Source: Providencia stuartii (GTDB taxonomy: Bacteria; Pseudomonadota; Gammaproteobacteria; Enterobacterales; Enterobacteriaceae). Taken from it: a stretch of DNA of 64,000 bases. The position numbers were made by a program, and so were the translations under genes. The DNA lies in NCBI RefSeq assembly GCF_029277985.1, contig NZ_CP119546.1, positions 1,922,001-1,986,000 on the forward strand. Reading direction: 5' to 3'. The notes beneath the pieces were generated by a model that was not told the DNA's origin, made no database searches, and was given only the letters and a program-made list of their open reading frames with translations. Of this stretch, positions 43,038 through 54,048 are shown one piece after another. Every line of letters starts with the position of its first letter. Position 1 is the first letter of the stretch.

Positions 43038-44306
43038 ATGAATAGTGAATCGAAAAAATATTATGCTTCATTGAGTGCGCTGCTGTTTTTTTTCTTCTTT
43101 ACTTGGTCATCCACATTTTCTGTTGTTGCTATTTGGCTTCGAAAATATGTGGGTTTAGAAGGCACGGATACAGGAATAATTTTTTCTTGTATTTCAATAG
43201 TTGCACTTTGTGCCCAACCTCTTTATGGCTTCTTACAAGATAAACTCGGCTTACGCAAAAATTTACTGCTATTCATTGCCGTATTATTAATATCATCTGG
43301 ACCATTTTTTATGGTATTTGGTCAATTACTACAATGGAATGTGGTCGTTGGCAGTTTGATTGGTGGGTTATTTATTGGTATGACTTTTCATGCAGGGATT
43401 GGCGTACTCGAGTCTTATACTGAGCGTATCAGCCGACTGCGCGATTTTGAGTATGGCAAAGCAAGGATGTGGGGGTCATTAGGATGGGCTGTTGCCACAT
43501 TTTTTGCTGGGCGCAATATTAATATCGATCCTAACTATAATTTTATTATGGCCATGGTTTCCGGTGGATGTTTCTTCGTTATTCTTTTAAGGCTAAAAAC
43601 CGCAAAAGCCAATGCATTTAACGATTTAGAACATGGTAAGTCTTCAAATATTACCATCAACGATGCCTTGCAATTATTTGTCCTTCCACGGTTTTGGGCG
43701 CTGATTCTATTTGTGCTGGGTACTTGTATTTATAGTGTTTATGATCAGCAATTTATGGTTTATTTTGCGCATCAGTTCCAAGACGAAAAAACCGGTAATG
43801 AAATGTATGGCTACCTGAATTCATTACAGGTTTTCTTAGAGGCTGGGGGAATGTTTCTTGCGCCATATATTGTTAATCGTATAGGTGCTAAAAATGGTTT
43901 GTTGTTTGCGAGTAGTGTCATGGCGTTAAGAATCATTGGTTCCGGACTCGTTGAAGGCCCGCTTATGATTTCTATTATGAAACTCCTACATGCTGTTGAG
44001 TTACCGATATTATTGATCGCCATTTTTAAATATAACAGCCGCCATTTTGATAAACGTCTATCTTCTACCCTGTATTTAGTTGGATTTAGTTGTATCACCT
44101 CAATTGTTGCCAGTATTCTGTCGCCATTAGCCGGGTGGGGCTATGATAAAATTGGTTTTGCGGAGACTTACTTAATCATGGGTGGCTTTGTGGTAATGAC
44201 AACCATATTGTCTGTCTTCTGTTTACGTAGCGACAAAATGGAGCCTGTTGAGCAAACTGTCAATTTACAAGAAAACCATTCGGAAACATTAACGCAAAAG
44301 GTTTAA
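43038..44306 (+). CDS. LacY-family oligosaccharide:H+ symporter
   Basis: The 422-residue MFS protein has twelve helices and resembles the LacY/RafB/CscB group: FFFFFTWSSTFSVVAIWLRKYVGL at the start, FGYLQDKLGLRKNLL-like loop 2-3, and MWGSLGWAVATFFAG. It probably imports a disaccharide or similar sugar by proton symport, but the sugar is unknown. It stands alone, with no glycosidase or LacI-type regulator gene beside it. Two operator-like palindromes and a CRP site precede it, a lac-like layout. Confidence 0.85.
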   Translation: MNSESKKYYASLSALLFFFFFTWSSTFSVVAIWLRKYVGLEGTDTGIIFSCISIVALCAQPLYGFLQDKLGLRKNLLLFIAVLLISSGPFFMVFGQLLQWNVVVGSLIGGLFIGMTFHAGIGVLESYTERISRLRDFEYGKARMWGSLGWAVATFFAGRNINIDPNYNFIMAMVSGGCFFVILLRLKTAKANAFNDLEHGKSSNITINDALQLFVLPRFWALILFVLGTCIYSVYDQQFMVYFAHQFQDEKTGNEMYGYLNSLQVFLEAGGMFLAPYIVNRIGAKNGLLFASSVMALRIIGSGLVEGPLMISIMKLLHAVELPILLIAIFKYNSRHFDKRLSSTLYLVGFSCITSIVASILSPLAGWGYDKIGFAETYLIMGGFVVMTTILSVFCLRSDKMEPVEQTVNLQENHSETLTQKV

Positions 44307-44396
44307 CTGAAACAATTCAGCCTATTGATAGCATTCATTGAGTAAAAATGCCATTTTCTCTGTTTTTATATCAATGAATATGTGAAATAGGGTTGT

Positions 44397-44518
44397 CACA
44401 TAAGGCTGTTAGAAGGTATTGTGTTATATCTATCGTAGTTTTAGTTGTATGTTAGCTAGCAATATCCAGTGGGTTGGAATAGCGAATATGATCGATGTTT
44501 ATCGAATAGCCTTATGTG
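44397..44518 (+). promoter_or_regulatory. Long-range inverted repeat in tmaR leader
   Basis: CACATAAGGCT (44397-44407) and AGCCTTATGTG (44508-44518) are perfectly complementary across 100 bases. If both lie in the tmaR transcript, they would close a large stem-loop ahead of the gene. Confidence 0.4.
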
Positions 44519-44594
44519 TTGCTGACATATCACTCGAATTATTTAGGGTATAGAAATAAATGCGTTTTGTTTTTCTAACAGAGGGTTTTTAAAC

Positions 44595-44927
44595 ATGGAC
44601 AACGCTAGCAAGCCGTCTTTCCAAAATGTGTTGGAATTTGTGCGTATGTATCGTCGTAAAAATAAAATTCGCCGTGAAATTACGGATAATGAAAAGAAAA
44701 TTCGTGATAACCAAAAACGTGTTTTATTGCTTGATAACCTGAGTGACTATATTAAGCCAGGTATGACGATTGAGGAAATTCAAGCCATTATTGCGAATAT
44801 GCGCAGTGACTACGATGACCGCGTTGACGACTATATTATTAAAAACGCAGAGCTTTCTAAAGAACGCCGCGAGATCTCGAATAAACTCAAAGAGATGGGC
44901 GAGCTGAATAAAAAAGACGTCAAATAA
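44595..44927 (+). CDS. tmaR: Polar PTS regulator TmaR (YeeX)
   Basis: The 110-residue coiled-coil protein (DUF496; 109 in E. coli) opens [22 protein letters not shown] and includes [38 protein letters not shown]. TmaR clusters at the cell pole in E. coli and sequesters PTS enzyme I to control sugar use. It is monocistronic with a long leader and its own terminator hairpin. Confidence 0.94.
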   Translation: MDNASKPSFQNVLEFVRMYRRKNKIRREITDNEKKIRDNQKRVLLLDNLSDYIKPGMTIEEIQAIIANMRSDYDDRVDDYIIKNAELSKERREISNKLKEMGELNKKDVK

Positions 44928-44937
44928 TACCGTATGA

Positions 44938-44958
44938 GAGCCGAGTTTAACTCGGCTC
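44938..44958. terminator. Hairpin after tmaR
   Basis: GAGCCGAG and CTCGGCTC pair between the convergent tmaR and SDR-like genes; only short T tract. Confidence 0.65.
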
Positions 44959-44972
44959 ATTTGATATTGGCC

Positions 44973-45599
44973 TTAGCGCCAATTCGGCTGCAAATCGGGG
45001 TCAATAACCGCATATACTTGCTGGTAGCTATGTTTATCATCCACAAGATTTGCGAGTAACATCGCCACATCTTCTCGACTGACAACACCATGAGCTTCGC
45101 CTTTGACTAGCTTGGCGTTATAAGTCGCTGCTGTATTCATTAAGCCACCCGGTCTTAAGATAGTGTAGTTTATCTCACTTGTTTGCAAATAAGATTCAGC
45201 CATGGTTTTTTGGCGAACTGACTGACCAAAAAGTGATTTTGCTCTAGGGGATAAGGTTGACCAACTGTCACCACAACCGATTGACGTGACAAGTAATAAA
45301 CGACTTATCTGAGATTGTTCTGCCTTGCGGATGATATTGTAGTTACCGTAAAAATCGGCTTGGCCACCGCCTATCGTAGTAAAAATAATGCTATCGGTTG
45401 TTGTGTCAGCGAAAAGAGACTCTAAAGAGGCGATATCAGTGGCATCACCAATAAAGGCTTGCATGCCTGCTGCTGCTAATGTTTCAGCATCTACTTGATG
45501 ACGAACTAAGACGGAAATGCGGTGACCCTGAGCAACGCCCCATTTTGCTAATAACAGACCAATACCTTTTGTCGCACCAAAAATTACCCAATGAGCCAT
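44973..45599 (-). CDS. NAD(P)-binding SDR-like protein
   Basis: The 208-residue Rossmann protein has the dinucleotide motif IFGATKGIGLLLAKWG (positions 6-21), a GDATDIASLESLF segment for the cofactor ribose, and NYTILRPGGLMNT in the second half, as in atypical SDRs (NAD(P)H-binding, YwnB/HSCARG-like). The catalytic Tyr-Lys pair of classical SDRs is not evident. Its substrate is unknown. It stands between tmaR and rne. Confidence 0.78.
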   Translation of the reverse strand: MAHWVIFGATKGIGLLLAKWGVAQGHRISVLVRHQVDAETLAAAGMQAFIGDATDIASLESLFADTTTDSIIFTTIGGGQADFYGNYNIIRKAEQSQISRLLLVTSIGCGDSWSTLSPRAKSLFGQSVRQKTMAESYLQTSEINYTILRPGGLMNTAATYNAKLVKGEAHGVVSREDVAMLLANLVDDKHSYQQVYAVIDPDLQPNWR

Positions 45600-45690
45600 G
45601 TCATTTTCCTTGCGGTAATATTCATTAAATAGGAATGTGATGGTTTAGGTTGGTATTATTAACAATGCATTAATATTTATCTACAAATAA

Positions 45691-45719
45691 AAAAAGCCCT
45701 GCAATTAGCAGGGCTTTTT
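45691..45719. terminator. Terminator of rne
   Basis: AAAAAGCCCTGC (45691-45702) and GCAGGGCTTTTT (45708-45719), with T tracts on both strands; placed 16 bases past the rne stop. Confidence 0.9.
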
Positions 45720-45735
45720 GTCGTAAAGAGAAGGG

Positions 45736-48700
45736 TTATTCAAAACTTGCGGGTTTTGCCATTCCAGACGTTGCGTGGTTAGTCGCCACGTGGCCACCAG
45801 CACCTTTACCAACAAAAGTTGATGCTTCACGTTGGTAAACTTTAATCTCGAATGAAGATTCAACGACTTCAGGCGCAGGCGCTTTCATCATTGGCGAGGT
45901 TGCGTGGCGGATAGCCTTGTTAGTGACTATCACAGCAGGTCTTGATACTTTTTCTGCGATAACAGGTGCTTCCACAGCTTCAGTTGAAACTTGTTCAACC
46001 TCAACAGCCATAGACTGTGGTTGTATGACCCGTGTTTCTTCTGTATCCGCAACAGGTTGAGCTTGTTCAATAACGGTATTTTCAATCACTTCTTCTACAA
46101 TAGTCGTAGATTCAACCGCAGGTTGTTTTTCATCACTCACGACTTGTGATTGAACAGTTTCTTGAGCTGACTGAGCAGGCTGTTCGGTATGTACAGCGAT
46201 AACCGGTTCCGCTTGCGGAGCACTTGCAGGTTCAAGCGTCATGACTTGTGAATCGGTTGATTCAGCAACAATCTCAGCTTCTTCGACGTCTGTTTTTTGC
46301 GTTTGCTCAACAGTGACGGTCTCAGTAACTTCTTGCGAGGATTGAGTCGCTGAAGAAGAAATCGCTTCCGCTGCCTCAACCGTTGCTACGGCTAAAACAC
46401 CTTGTTGTTCAAGCATTTCTTCATTGGTGATGATCGCCATGGATTCTTGCTGTGGTTGAACAAGCGGGTAACTGATACACACTTTACCTGAAGCCAGCTC
46501 AGGAGAAGCAACAGCGGCGAACAGCGGCATTGGTGATTTAGTTAAATGGCGCTCATCACGATAACGACGGCGACGTTGACCACTGACACGCAAGTGACGT
46601 GGTGAACGACGTGAGCGACGAGGAATGATCGTGTCTTGCTTCTCTTCCTCATTGCCTTGGTTATCTTGTGAATGCTCCTCGTTAACGTCAACAAGTTCGA
46701 TATCTTGCTCAGCGATGTGTACTGGTGCCGGTAATGCTGCAACCGTTTTAGCACTGTTTTGGGTAACGACTTCAGCCTTGGTCGGATCTTCGTTTTGTTC
46801 AACAATGTCTACGGTATCAGTGATACGTACCTTCTGAGTTAACTGACGACGCTGACGGCGCGGTGTGACTGGGCGCGGTTGAGCTTCTTCTTTCTCAGTA
46901 GCGGTGGTATCGGTATCTTGAGTCGCATCTTGTTGAGCTTTAGCGGCCTGTTGTTGGCGTTTCTCATCTTGACGACGACGACGTTCAGCACGTTGCTCAC
47001 GACGCTGTTGTTGTTGAGCTTCGCGGCTAGCATTATCAACAGTTTGCTCTTCTTGTTGACCGGAATTTTTATTGTTACGGCCTTTACGATTGTTATTATC
47101 GTCTGCTTGAGCATTACGGTTAGAACGATTTTCGCGGTTATCGCTGTTTTCATCACGATCACGACGATTATTACGGCGATTGTTGCGGCGTTCATTATGA
47201 CGACGTTTATCGTTACCCGAGTTCTGACGGTTTTTCTCGACAGGTTTTTCGGCAACTTTCTCTTCTTCACCGAATAACTTTTTAAAGAACGCAGCGAGCT
47301 TGCTGAATAAACCCGGTTGAGTATCGACTTTAGCCGTTTGTTTTGCTGGCTCAGGACGTGTTTTGCTCTCTTTTGGCTTAGCCACTGCTGTTTGCTCTAC
47401 AGGTTCTTGTAAAGCAAATGCAGAAATAGCCGGCTGCTCAGGCATTTTGCGTTCAGCAGCAGCGTCTTCTGTACCATTTAATGTTTCGGTTTCGTGGTAT
47501 TGCGCAAGGTTGTAACTCAGAGTGTTAACTTCTTCACCTTTACGAATACGGATCACGTGGAAGTGAGGGGTCTGCATTTGGTCGTTTGGTACGATAACCA
47601 CACGAACATTTCGCTGACGAGTCTCAATTTCACTTACGGCTTTACGTTTTTCGTTGAGTAGATAAGAAGCGATTTGTACAGGGACAATCGCATGAACTTC
47701 ATGAGTATTTTCTTTCAGTGCTTCTTCTTCAATTAAACGAAGTACAGATAGCGATAAAGACTCATTATCACGAATGGTTCCGGTTCCCGAACAACGAGGG
47801 CAGACATGGTGGCTAGATTCACCCAAAGATGGGCTTAAACGCTGACGGGACATTTCTAATAGGCCGAAACGTGAAATACGTGCGATTTGAATACGCGCAC
47901 GATCTTGACGAACAGCTTCACGTAAACGGTTTTCGACTTCACGTTGATGCCTAACTGGCGTCATGTCGATAAAGTCAATAACAATGAGACCACCAAGGTC
48001 ACGGAGGCGTAATTGACGTGCAATTTCATCTGCCGCTTCAAGGTTAGTATTAAATGCAGTTTCTTCGATATCACCGCCACGAGTAGAGCGTGAGGAGTTA
48101 ATATCAATAGCGGTGAGGGCCTCTGTGGTATCAATAACCAAAGCGCCCCCTGAAGGAAGACGAACTTCACGTTGGAACGCAGATTCGATTTGTGATTCGA
48201 TCTGATAGTGGCTAAACAGCGGAACATCACCGCTATAATATTTGATTTTGCTGGCAAAATCGCCACGGCCAATGGCTTCAATATGGTTACGCGCCATCTC
48301 GACAACTTTTGGGTTATCAATCAGGATTTCACCAATATCAGGACGCAGATAATCACGGAATGCTCGTACAATCACATTACTTTCTTGGTGGATTAAGAAA
48401 GGAGCCGGACGGTTTTCAGCCGCTTTTTTGATGGCTTCCCAGTGACGTAGACGATACAACAAATCCTGTTGTAAAGACTCTGCTGATTTGCCAACACCTG
48501 CGGTACGGACAATCAAACCCATACCATCTGGAATTTCGAGCGAAGACAACGCTTCTTTTAATTCCGTACGATCTTCACCTTCAATACGACGAGAAATACC
48601 GCCAGCACGTGGGTTATTTGGCATTAAAACCAAGTAGCTTCCAGCTAGGCTAATAAAGGTAGTGAGTGCGGCACCTTTGTTGCCACGCTCTTCTTTATCA

Positions 48701-49011
48701 ACTTGAACGATCACTTCTTGGCCTTCCTTGAGAACATCTTTAATATTAGGACGACCTTGGGAGTGATAGTTGCTTGGGAAGTATTCGCGAGCGATCTCTT
48801 TGATGGGAAGGAAACCGTGTCTTTCAGCACCGTAATCAACAAAAGCAGCTTCTAGACTAGGTTCAATACGAGTGATTTTACCTTTGTAAATATTTGCCTT
48901 TTTTTGCTCATGACCTGGACTTTCGATATCCAAATCATAGAGTCGTTGCCCGTCAACAAGGGCAACACGCAACTCTTCCTGTTGAGTCGCGTTTATTAGC
49001 ATTCTTTTCAT
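45736..49011 (-). CDS. rne: Ribonuclease E
   Basis: The 1091-residue protein (1061 in E. coli) starts [17 protein letters not shown]. The catalytic half (about 1-520) has an S1 domain, active-site Asp in [12 protein letters not shown] and VIDFIDM, and the zinc-link CPRCSGTG. The C-terminal scaffold has a membrane helix ([19 protein letters not shown]), Arg-rich RNA-binding segments, and the end [17 protein letters not shown] that binds PNPase in E. coli. It organises the degradosome and cuts mRNA, 9S rRNA and tRNA precursors. A long 5' UTR mediates autoregulation in E. coli. Confidence 0.97.
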   Translation of the reverse strand: MKRMLINATQQEELRVALVDGQRLYDLDIESPGHEQKKANIYKGKITRIEPSLEAAFVDYGAERHGFLPIKEIAREYFPSNYHSQGRPNIKDVLKEGQEVIVQVDKEERGNKGAALTTFISLAGSYLVLMPNNPRAGGISRRIEGEDRTELKEALSSLEIPDGMGLIVRTAGVGKSAESLQQDLLYRLRHWEAIKKAAENRPAPFLIHQESNVIVRAFRDYLRPDIGEILIDNPKVVEMARNHIEAIGRGDFASKIKYYSGDVPLFSHYQIESQIESAFQREVRLPSGGALVIDTTEALTAIDINSSRSTRGGDIEETAFNTNLEAADEIARQLRLRDLGGLIVIDFIDMTPVRHQREVENRLREAVRQDRARIQIARISRFGLLEMSRQRLSPSLGESSHHVCPRCSGTGTIRDNESLSLSVLRLIEEEALKENTHEVHAIVPVQIASYLLNEKRKAVSEIETRQRNVRVVIVPNDQMQTPHFHVIRIRKGEEVNTLSYNLAQYHETETLNGTEDAAAERKMPEQPAISAFALQEPVEQTAVAKPKESKTRPEPAKQTAKVDTQPGLFSKLAAFFKKLFGEEEKVAEKPVEKNRQNSGNDKRRHNERRNNRRNNRRDRDENSDNRENRSNRNAQADDNNNRKGRNNKNSGQQEEQTVDNASREAQQQQRREQRAERRRRQDEKRQQQAAKAQQDATQDTDTTATEKEEAQPRPVTPRRQRRQLTQKVRITDTVDIVEQNEDPTKAEVVTQNSAKTVAALPAPVHIAEQDIELVDVNEEHSQDNQGNEEEKQDTIIPRRSRRSPRHLRVSGQRRRRYRDERHLTKSPMPLFAAVASPELASGKVCISYPLVQPQQESMAIITNEEMLEQQGVLAVATVEAAEAISSSATQSSQEVTETVTVEQTQKTDVEEAEIVAESTDSQVMTLEPASAPQAEPVIAVHTEQPAQSAQETVQSQVVSDEKQPAVESTTIVEEVIENTVIEQAQPVADTEETRVIQPQSMAVEVEQVSTEAVEAPVIAEKVSRPAVIVTNKAIRHATSPMMKAPAPEVVESSFEIKVYQREASTFVGKGAGGHVATNHATSGMAKPASFE

Positions 49012-49330
49012 ATTGTTACTTACTCATTATTTTTCTTTCAATAATAGAGCAGCGAAAAAGGGAGCTATTGTAAACCGATGGCCTCGTGATTTTTACAAAA
49101 CCGCCTGCCTCCCGGCAGTCGTTCGTATAGAGACGCGCAGTATTCGGTGAACCTGATTTTTAGATTAAAAATTCAGCGTTCTTAATCAGGAAGCCGTCAT
49201 AATTGTATTAACGGAAGTTCCTAACCCAAAAAGCTAATAATCGTTGCTCGCTAATTATTTGATTTCGCGAAGCGTCTTACGCCATTGCTGCACTTGTACT
49301 CAATCAAATAGTAAATTTGTATCTTATGCC
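49012..49330 (-). ncRNA. rne 5' UTR (rne5-type regulatory element)
   Basis: About 300 bases before rne, with the hairpin CTGCC-GGGA-GGCAG (49105-49118 on minus) and other stems, match the place of the E. coli rne leader, through which RNase E degrades its own mRNA. The exact promoter and fold were not computed. Confidence 0.5.
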
Positions 49331-49554
49331 AATTATCGTTTTATCGAACATGGTGGCAATTGCATATTATTCCATTGCCGACCTCATTATAGCAAGTCGA
49401 GACATGAGTTATATGAAAATTTTATTTAGAAATATGACTAACAAGCTATTCTTTGACCAATTAAAAAAAAATGATAAAAAAATTTACGGAGTCGGTATGA
49501 TATATCCTGCAAATAAGGTCGTAATTTAATCAACCAGAGTTAACATATTTTTGA

Positions 49555-50511
49555 ATGAAAACACAAAATCAAGTTCAGTTTATCGATATTGGCGATGACG
49601 AGGCCGGACAACGAATTGACAATTTTCTGCTCGCAAAATTAAAGGGTGTGCCTAAAAGTATGATTTATCGCATTATCCGTAAGGGAGAAGTGCGGGTGAA
49701 TAAGGGGCGCATCAAACCTGAGTATAAGCTTGCCGCAGGTGATCAAGTTCGTGTTCCGCCAGTCAGGGTTGCAGAGCGCGAAGCAGCGCCCGTTTCGGCA
49801 AAACTGGATAAAGTCTCCGCTTTGGCTGATTGTATCCTGTATGAGGACGACGCAATATTAGTGATTAACAAGCCTTCTGGTACGGCAGTGCATGGCGGAA
49901 GTGGGCTTAGTTTTGGGGTCATTGAAGGATTGAGAGCATTACGTCCAGAAGCTCGTTTTTTGGAATTGGTGCATCGTCTTGATCGCGATACGTCAGGAAT
50001 ATTATTAGTGGCGAAGAAACGCTCAGCACTGAGGGCGTTGCATGAGCAATTACGTCTTAAACAGATGCAAAAAGATTATCTGGCGTTAGTACGCGGGCAG
50101 TGGCAATCCCATACTAAAGTGATTCAAGCGCCATTACTGAAAAATATTTTACAAAGTGGTGAGCGCGTTGTTCGAGTAAGTCCTGAGGGAAAACCTTCAG
50201 AAACGCGTTTTAAAGTTGAAGAGCGTTTTGCACAAGCCACGTTAGTCAAAGCCAGTCCGGTTACGGGGCGTACGCATCAAATTCGCGTCCATACGCTGCA
50301 TGCAGGGCATCCGATTGCATTTGATAACCGTTATGGGGATAAACAATTCGATAGCCAATTAGCCGGTACAGGGTTAAAAAGATTATTTTTACATGCCAGT
50401 TCGCTGAAATTTATACACCCTAAAAGTGGCGAAGAGATGCGCTTACAAGCGCCACTTGATGACGAATTGAATCAGTGCTTGAAGGCTCTACGCGCACAAA
50501 AACAACATTAA
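49555..50511 (+). CDS. rluC: 23S rRNA pseudouridine synthase RluC
   Basis: The 318-residue protein (319 in E. coli) has an N-terminal S4 domain ([30 protein letters not shown]) and a synthase domain with the catalytic Asp in [11 protein letters not shown]. It modifies 23S rRNA positions 955, 2504 and 2580. It is divergent from rne over a 540-base gap, as in E. coli. The terminator at 50531 follows. Confidence 0.96.
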   Translation: MKTQNQVQFIDIGDDEAGQRIDNFLLAKLKGVPKSMIYRIIRKGEVRVNKGRIKPEYKLAAGDQVRVPPVRVAEREAAPVSAKLDKVSALADCILYEDDAILVINKPSGTAVHGGSGLSFGVIEGLRALRPEARFLELVHRLDRDTSGILLVAKKRSALRALHEQLRLKQMQKDYLALVRGQWQSHTKVIQAPLLKNILQSGERVVRVSPEGKPSETRFKVEERFAQATLVKASPVTGRTHQIRVHTLHAGHPIAFDNRYGDKQFDSQLAGTGLKRLFLHASSLKFIHPKSGEEMRLQAPLDDELNQCLKALRAQKQH

Positions 50512-50530
50512 TATCGTGAGATTGCTAATA

Positions 50531-50559
50531 AGAGGTCGGTAGGGTTCCTGCCGACCTCT
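50531..50559. terminator. Bidirectional terminator rluC / yceF
   Basis: AGAGGTCGGTAGG (50531-50543) and CCTGCCGACCTCT (50547-50559) pair between convergent genes. Confidence 0.8.
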
Positions 50560-50570
50560 CTAGCCTCTTT

Positions 50571-51155
50571 TTAATCGCTTAACGGATTAAATCCGTGGTG
50601 GCGTAGCATGTCCAGTAATAGGATTAGCGGTAAACCAATTAATGTGTTTGGATCGCGTCCTTCTAACTTATCAAACAAAGCGATACCAAGTCCTTCCGAT
50701 TTAAAACTTCCTGCACATTGATAAGGTTCTTCTTTGCGTAAGTAAGTGTCGATTTCGTGATCACTTAAAGCGCGAAAATAGACATTAAATAATTCACATT
50801 GCACATTATAACTGCCTGTTGCGGAGTCTAATAAGCACAGCCCAGTATAAAATGTCACCTTGCTTGCTGAGGCTTGCTTCAACTGTTTAAACGCATTGTC
50901 GTAATTGAGTGGTTTACCGACAATTTTCCCATTAATGACGCAAACCTGATCCGAACCAATGATTAAATGTTGTTGATGCTGTTCGCTAATGGCATGGGCT
51001 TTTGCGTGGGCGAGACGAGTCACTAATGCTTCTGCGGATTCATTTAATATCGGGGTTTCATCCACATTGGGCGCAACGGCTAAAAAGGGCACACCTAGCT
51101 TCTTTAGCAACTGCTGCCGATAGGGTGAGGTTGATGCTAAAATAATCGATTTCAT
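50571..51155 (-). CDS. yceF: Maf-like 7-methyl-GTP pyrophosphatase YceF
   Basis: The 194-residue Maf/HAM1-fold protein opens ILASTSPYRQQLLKKLG and has GSDQVCVINGKI and KPLNYDNAFKQL motifs. YceF of E. coli (194 residues) hydrolyses 7-methyl-GTP to the monophosphate, a house-cleaning activity. It stands divergent from yceD, as in E. coli. Confidence 0.93.
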   Translation of the reverse strand: MKSIILASTSPYRQQLLKKLGVPFLAVAPNVDETPILNESAEALVTRLAHAKAHAISEQHQQHLIIGSDQVCVINGKIVGKPLNYDNAFKQLKQASASKVTFYTGLCLLDSATGSYNVQCELFNVYFRALSDHEIDTYLRKEEPYQCAGSFKSEGLGIALFDKLEGRDPNTLIGLPLILLLDMLRHHGFNPLSD

Positions 51156-51298
51156 ATTTTTTCTCGAAACTCATAGCCAAAAGGGTGAACTCATTTTAAA
51201 CTATCCGGCGCTTAACAGGCGATTTTTTGGTGAAAAGGCGAGTTTTGTCCGCCTTTTTCTTTGACTATAGCTCATTACAAAGTTAATATGCGCGCCTT

Positions 51299-51823
51299 AT
51301 GCAAAAGGTAAAATTACCCCTGACTATCGATGCGCAGCGTGCAGCTCAAAAAAACCTCGACTATGTCGGGAGTTACACGCCTGAGCAGGTAACACGTATT
51401 GCTGAATCAGTAGTCAGTGTAGACAGTGATGTTGAGAGCGAATTATCATTTAAAATTGATAATCAGCGTCTGACGGTCATAGAGGGGCATTCTGATGTGG
51501 ATGTCACCCTACAATGCCAGCGTTGCAGAAAAGATTTCAAGCATCATGTTTACGTATCGTATTGTTTTAGTCCTGTCGTCAATGACGAAAAGGCCGAAGC
51601 ATTACCGGAAGCCTACGAACCAATTCAAATTGATGAATTTGGTGAAATAGATTTGCTGGGAATGATAGAAGATGAAATAATTCTTTCCTTACCAGTGGTT
51701 CCGGTTCATGATTCTGAACACTGTGAAGTGTCCGAAGCGGACATGGTTTTTGGTGAACTACCTCCAGAGGCGGAAAAACCAAACCCATTTGCCGTATTAG
51801 CCAGTTTAAAGAAAAGTACTTAA
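51299..51823 (+). CDS. yceD: YceD (DUF177) rRNA accumulation protein
   Basis: The 174-residue protein (173 in E. coli) has [22 protein letters not shown] at the start and a central CQRCRKDF zinc-like pair, followed by an acidic region. In plants and bacteria DUF177 proteins are needed for 23S rRNA accumulation. It starts the yceD-rpmF-plsX-fab operon, with rpmF 12 bases later. Confidence 0.92.
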   Translation: MQKVKLPLTIDAQRAAQKNLDYVGSYTPEQVTRIAESVVSVDSDVESELSFKIDNQRLTVIEGHSDVDVTLQCQRCRKDFKHHVYVSYCFSPVVNDEKAEALPEAYEPIQIDEFGEIDLLGMIEDEIILSLPVVPVHDSEHCEVSEADMVFGELPPEAEKPNPFAVLASLKKST

Positions 51824-51835
51824 GGAGTAAGGTCA

Positions 51836-52006
51836 ATGGCCGTACAACAGAATAAACCAACTCGTTCAAAACGCGGTATGCGTCGTTCACATGATGCACT
51901 GACTGCTACCCTAGTTTCTGTAGACAAAACTTCAGGTGAAACCCACCTGCGTCACCATGTGACAGCAGACGGTTATTACCGTGGCCGTAAGGTTATCAAC
52001 AAGTAG
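51836..52006 (+). CDS. rpmF: 50S ribosomal protein L32
   Basis: The 56-residue basic protein (57 in E. coli) has TAAGGAG upstream of ATG 51836. It starts [20 protein letters not shown] and ends [11 protein letters not shown], as in all enterobacterial L32. The N-terminal half is strongly basic and binds 23S rRNA. It overlaps nothing and is translated with yceD and plsX from the same transcript, linking ribosome and lipid synthesis. Confidence 0.97.
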   Translation: MAVQQNKPTRSKRGMRRSHDALTATLVSVDKTSGETHLRHHVTADGYYRGRKVINK

Positions 52007-52029
52007 TTTCTGATTTACACGTTGATACT

Positions 52030-53076
52030 TTGGCTAATCTAACCATTGCGTTAGATGCTATGGGCGGGGATGTTGGTCCCCGCGTCACAGTGCCTGCTGC
52101 ATTGCAGGCTCTGGCATCTAATCCATCACTCAAATTACTGCTAGTCGGTCAACCTGACGCCATTCAACCTTTGCTTGCACAACAAAGTGTCGAGCTGACT
52201 TCTCGTGTCGAAATTATTCCTGCTGAAAACGTGATTGCTAACGATGCTAAACCCTCTACGGCAATAAGACAAAGCAAAGGAACATCGATGCGAACGGCGT
52301 TAGAGTTAGTCAAGACTGGGCAAGCACAAGCGTGCGTGAGTGCCGGTAATACTGGGGCGCTGATGGGCTTGGCGAAACTGATGTTGAAATCGATTGAAGG
52401 CATTGAGCGACCTGCGTTGATGACAATTTTGCCGAATCAACAAAAAGGTCAAACAGTGGTGCTGGATTTAGGGGCTAACGTCACGTGTAACAGTGAAATG
52501 CTGGTGCAATTCGCTGTGATGGGGTCAGTGGTTGCAGAAGAAGTGGCTAAGATTGTCTCACCGAGAGTGGCACTGCTGAACATCGGTGAAGAAGAAACCA
52601 AAGGGTTGGATAATATCCGCGAAGCCGCCGCACTCCTTAAAGAAACTGCGGCAATAAATTATATCGGTTATGTTGAAGGCAATGAATTGCTAACAGGCAA
52701 AACGGATGTACTAGTCTGTGACGGCTTCGCAGGTAACGTCACGCTAAAAACAATGGAAGGGGTGATCCGCGTCATTCTTTCATTGTTAAAATCAACAGAA
52801 GAAAGCAAAAAGAATAAAAAACCTAGCTGGTTGATGCAACTGGCTAAAAAATGGCTTAAAAAACGACTTATGAAGCGTTTTGGGGAGCTGAACCCCGACC
52901 AGTATAATGGTGCAACTCTGTTAGGATTAAAAGGAATTGTCATTAAAAGTCATGGCGCAGCAAATGAAAATGCATTTAAAGCGGCTATTGAACGTGCAGT
53001 TCAAGCAGTAGACAGACAAGTTCCAGACAGAATAGCAGCTCGACTGAATATCGTATTACCCAGGAGTGATCAATAA
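52030..53076 (+). CDS. plsX: Phosphate acyltransferase PlsX
   Basis: The 348-residue protein starts at TTG 52030, the same rare start used in E. coli, and reads [28 protein letters not shown]. PlsX turns acyl-ACP into acyl-phosphate, the substrate of PlsY in phospholipid synthesis. [13 protein letters not shown] and [11 protein letters not shown] are family motifs. It lies 23 bases past rpmF, and fabH follows after 3 bases. Confidence 0.95.
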   Translation: MANLTIALDAMGGDVGPRVTVPAALQALASNPSLKLLLVGQPDAIQPLLAQQSVELTSRVEIIPAENVIANDAKPSTAIRQSKGTSMRTALELVKTGQAQACVSAGNTGALMGLAKLMLKSIEGIERPALMTILPNQQKGQTVVLDLGANVTCNSEMLVQFAVMGSVVAEEVAKIVSPRVALLNIGEEETKGLDNIREAAALLKETAAINYIGYVEGNELLTGKTDVLVCDGFAGNVTLKTMEGVIRVILSLLKSTEESKKNKKPSWLMQLAKKWLKKRLMKRFGELNPDQYNGATLLGLKGIVIKSHGAANENAFKAAIERAVQAVDRQVPDRIAARLNIVLPRSDQ

Positions 53077-53079
53077 CCT

Positions 53080-54030
53080 ATGTATAGCAAAATATTAGGC
53101 ACAGGCAGCTATTTACCCGCACAAATTAGAACGAATGCTGACCTGGAAAAAATGGTTGATACTTCTGATGAGTGGATTGTGACTCGCACAGGTATTCATG
53201 AAAGAAGAATTGCAGGCGAAGATGAAAGTGTTGCGGTAATGGGGTTTCACGCCGCACAAAAAGCGTTAGAAATGGCTCAGGTCGATAGCAGTGACATTGG
53301 GTTGATTGTTGTTGCTACAACGTCATCGACTCACGCGTTCCCAAGTGCCGCATGTCAAATTCAACAAATGTTAGGTATTCACGATTGTGCGGCATTTGAT
53401 GTTGCTGCTGCTTGCGCGGGTTTCACCTATGCGATTAGCATTGTTGACCAATTTGTAAAAACGGGCATGGTAAAAAAAGCATTGGTCATTGGCGCTGATG
53501 CACTCTCTAAAACATTAGACCCGAATGATCGTGGTACGATTATCTTATTTGGTGATGCAGCAGGGGCCATGGTTATTGGCGCTTCTGAGCAACCCGGTAT
53601 TTTATCGACACACCTTCATGCCGATGGCCGTTATGGTGATTTGTTGGCGCTGCCAAATCGTGAGCGCGGCTCAGAAGATGAAGCCTATTTAACCATGACG
53701 GGCAACGAAGTATTTAAAGTTGCTGTACGTGAGTTAGCTCACATTGTTGATGAAACATTAGCGGAAAGTGGTATTGCAAAAGAAGAACTCGATTGGTTAG
53801 TGCCGCATCAAGCGAATTTACGCATCATTTCAGCAACAGCAAAAAAACTGGATATGACCATGGAAAAGGTGGTTGTTACGCTTGATAAACATGGTAATAC
53901 CTCTGCTGCATCGGTGCCGACCGCATTTGATGAAGCCGTGCGTGATGGGCGTATCCAACGTGGCCAGTTAGTGCTGTTAGAAGCATTCGGTGGTGGCTTC
54001 ACTTGGGGCTCTGCACTCGTTCGTTTTTAA
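53080..54030 (+). CDS. fabH: Beta-ketoacyl-ACP synthase III (FabH)
   Basis: The 316-residue thiolase-fold enzyme has the catalytic triad: Cys in [10 protein letters not shown], His in VPHQANLRI, Asn in HGNTSAASV. It condenses acetyl-CoA with malonyl-ACP to start fatty-acid synthesis. It is 3 bases after plsX and 18 before fabD, so the genes are cotranscribed. E. coli FabH has 317 residues. Confidence 0.97.
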   Translation: MYSKILGTGSYLPAQIRTNADLEKMVDTSDEWIVTRTGIHERRIAGEDESVAVMGFHAAQKALEMAQVDSSDIGLIVVATTSSTHAFPSAACQIQQMLGIHDCAAFDVAAACAGFTYAISIVDQFVKTGMVKKALVIGADALSKTLDPNDRGTIILFGDAAGAMVIGASEQPGILSTHLHADGRYGDLLALPNRERGSEDEAYLTMTGNEVFKVAVRELAHIVDETLAESGIAKEELDWLVPHQANLRIISATAKKLDMTMEKVVVTLDKHGNTSAASVPTAFDEAVRDGRIQRGQLVLLEAFGGGFTWGSALVRF

Positions 54031-54048
54031 TTTACTGAGAAAATAGAC

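Noticed and set aside
46839..47277. Long frames on both strands inside rne.
   Set aside because: They follow from the repetitive Arg/Asn/Gln codons of the RNase E scaffold; they have no independent start signals.
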